Source: Rhodosorus marinus (Eukaryota > Rhodophyta > Stylonematophyceae > Stylonematales > Stylonemataceae). Taken from it: a DNA stretch of 64,000 nucleotides. The notes beneath the pieces were generated by a model. It was given only the letters and a program-made list of their open reading frames with translations. It was not told the DNA's origin and ran no database searches. Where the stretch lies: positions 620,001 through 684,000 of the forward strand of contig JAMWBK010000004.1 of the NCBI GenBank assembly GCA_029953675.1. The letters run 5' to 3'. The position numbers and the translations under genes are program-made. This document shows positions 62,952-64,000 of the stretch, in pieces; the first letter of the stretch is position 1, and every line of letters begins with the position of its first letter.

Positions 62952-64000
62952 TTAACATCCAGAATTCGTGTATTCGTCTGAGCACCGGCTAATGGTCTGC
63001 CCGCTCGTGTTCTTGGGTAGGTTGCGACCGCAGAATGGGAAACCACCGATCAGGTTGTTGATACAGTTGTCCTGGCAGTTGAGCTTGGCTCCATATTGGC
63101 ATACAACGAGCTGGGTAAGCCGGCCGCCTGTATCGCAGGACACATCAGCACACCCAAGAAGTTCAGTGCCGCTCCATACCATGGCGGTGTAATGGCCAAC
63201 GACGCCGCCGTTAATCCTGGTACATGAGTTACTGGAGGGACCGAACCGGTAGTCATCGACCTCCTCAGCAAAAGCTGTTATGGACCGGCGCTCAATGTCA
63301 TCGGACGAGGAATATCCGGATTGATAGTAGAGGTTCTCTCCGAGGTATCCGTACTGGGTCGACCTTCGGAAGGCACTGGATGAGTGCTGCAAGACACACC
63401 CCCTGTTCTTCAACTCGTTCGCCCAGTTCTGTGCGCTCTGTGCGATCTCTGCGTCCCATATGGCAGGAGGGACTTTGACTTCATTTCGTAGCTTGTTGTG
63501 CTCAACGACCCACTCATTGCCGCCACCTCCACCTCCACCTCCACCTCCGCTGCACTTGGGAACCAGACAGACCTTGGCCTTGGAACCTACAGAAGCCTGG
63601 ACTCCGACGGCGACATCGCTCAACCCGTTCATGTACTGCACTCTGTTAACCAGATCGTTGTCGAGAACTTCAATCCTGATGCAAAAGTTGGGGGAAGGCA
63701 TCTTCACTGCCACGCCGTCAGCCCTTCCCCACTGGGTCCACTTGATGTTCAACGTGGTTCCGTCTGGGCTCCGTGTATATGAATCTCTTGGGGAACTGGG
63801 ATCGTCTTCGACTTCAACGCTTGCGCTCGGAGGTAGGTCACGGATCTCCATGCGGAGAGCTCCCTTCGTAATGCCGGCCTTCCTTTTGTTCACGATTACC
63901 AGGCTAGCCGTATTGCTCCTAGTGTCGACGTGAATCACTACTCGCGCCCTTCCCACTTTGATAAGCGGCTTCTGGGAAGTTTCCGCCTTCCGGTTGTATC
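62952..64000 (-). CDS. CAP/PR-1 family secreted-type protein (5' end outside window)
   Basis: The frame is open from the stop at 62952 to the window edge (about 349 codons). The GTG at 63956 is not a real start. The visible N-terminal part is beta-rich and unrecognised, ending in KVCLVPKCS. A run of ten Gly follows (a CCACCT microsatellite near 63522-63549), then a CAP domain: EHNKLRNEV, ANELKNRGCVLQHS, GENLYY, FAEEVDDY, GHYTAMVW, LGCADVSC and VVCQYGA. Counted from 63956, the putative zinc-binding tetrad is His191, Glu207, Glu231 or 232 and His255. A short Cys-rich tail follows. CAP proteins are mostly secreted and act at cell walls or on sterols/lipids; the role here is unknown. Confidence 0.85.
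   Translation of the reverse strand, partial: YNRKAETSQKPLIKVGRARVVIHVDTRSNTASLVIVNKRKAGITKGALRMEIRDLPPSASVEVEDDPSSPRDSYTRSPDGTTLNIKWTQWGRADGVAVKMPSPNFCIRIEVLDNDLVNRVQYMNGLSDVAVGVQASVGSKAKVCLVPKCSGGGGGGGGGGNEWVVEHNKLRNEVKVPPAIWDAEIAQSAQNWANELKNRGCVLQHSSSAFRRSTQYGYLGENLYYQSGYSSSDDIERRSITAFAEEVDDYRFGPSSNSCTRINGGVVGHYTAMVWSGTELLGCADVSCDTGGRLTQLVVCQYGAKLNCQDNCINNLIGGFPFCGRNLPKNTSGQTISRCSDEYTNSGC

Overview
This window looks like nuclear DNA of a microbial or algal eukaryote. One gene has five short GT-AG introns (71-135 nt). Several genes have TATA boxes about 100-175 nt upstream of the ATG, and AATAAA signals follow some stops. Several products have signal peptides or are type II membrane proteins of a secretory pathway. 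The rest is packed with degraded retrotransposons. A multicellular red alga would fit the mix of intronless and short-intron genes, but this is a guess: no ribosomal or organelle marker is present.

Left part (0-24 kb). The first 2.1 kb is the 5' half of a non-LTR retrotransposon on the minus strand, with an ORF1 and an ORF2 that share an ATGTCTGA overlap. It is followed by many 5'-truncated 3' ends of non-LTR elements. These encode the C-terminal CCHC zinc finger and restriction-like endonuclease of the R2-like type. Three families can be told apart by their 3' tails: (AGTAAAGTCC)n, (CATT)n or (TTCG)n, and (TTG)n. A decayed LTR element (gag knuckle, protease, integrase) lies at 11.7-13.7 kb. 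Genes here are a cysteine-rich secreted protein (8.0 kb) and two small C2H2 zinc-finger proteins (18.7 and 23.9 kb).

Middle part (24-44 kb). On the minus strand are a six-exon gene for a secreted phytase-like plus choice-of-anchor I protein (996 aa) and an 840-aa secreted protein with three lamin-tail-like repeats. On the plus strand at 41 kb is a small precursor with a signal peptide and five repeated peptides, each preceded by Lys-Arg. It has the layout of a kexin-processed peptide precursor such as a pheromone or hormone and is the most novel item here. It is set among further retroelement fragments.

Right part (44.7-64 kb). This is a tandem array of GT32 (OCH1-type) glycosyltransferases, all type II Golgi-like proteins. 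The ancestral order GT1-GT2-GT3 was expanded as a roughly 5.6-kb unit. The array now holds one complete GT1 and two GT1 C-terminal remnants, three GT2 copies, and three intact GT3 copies. Of the GT2 copies one has lost its upstream start codon, one is intact, and one is killed by three nonsense mutations. The intact middle GT2 lies in a unit that is a recombinant of the two outer ones. The window ends in a CAP/PR-1 family gene on the minus strand that runs off the edge.
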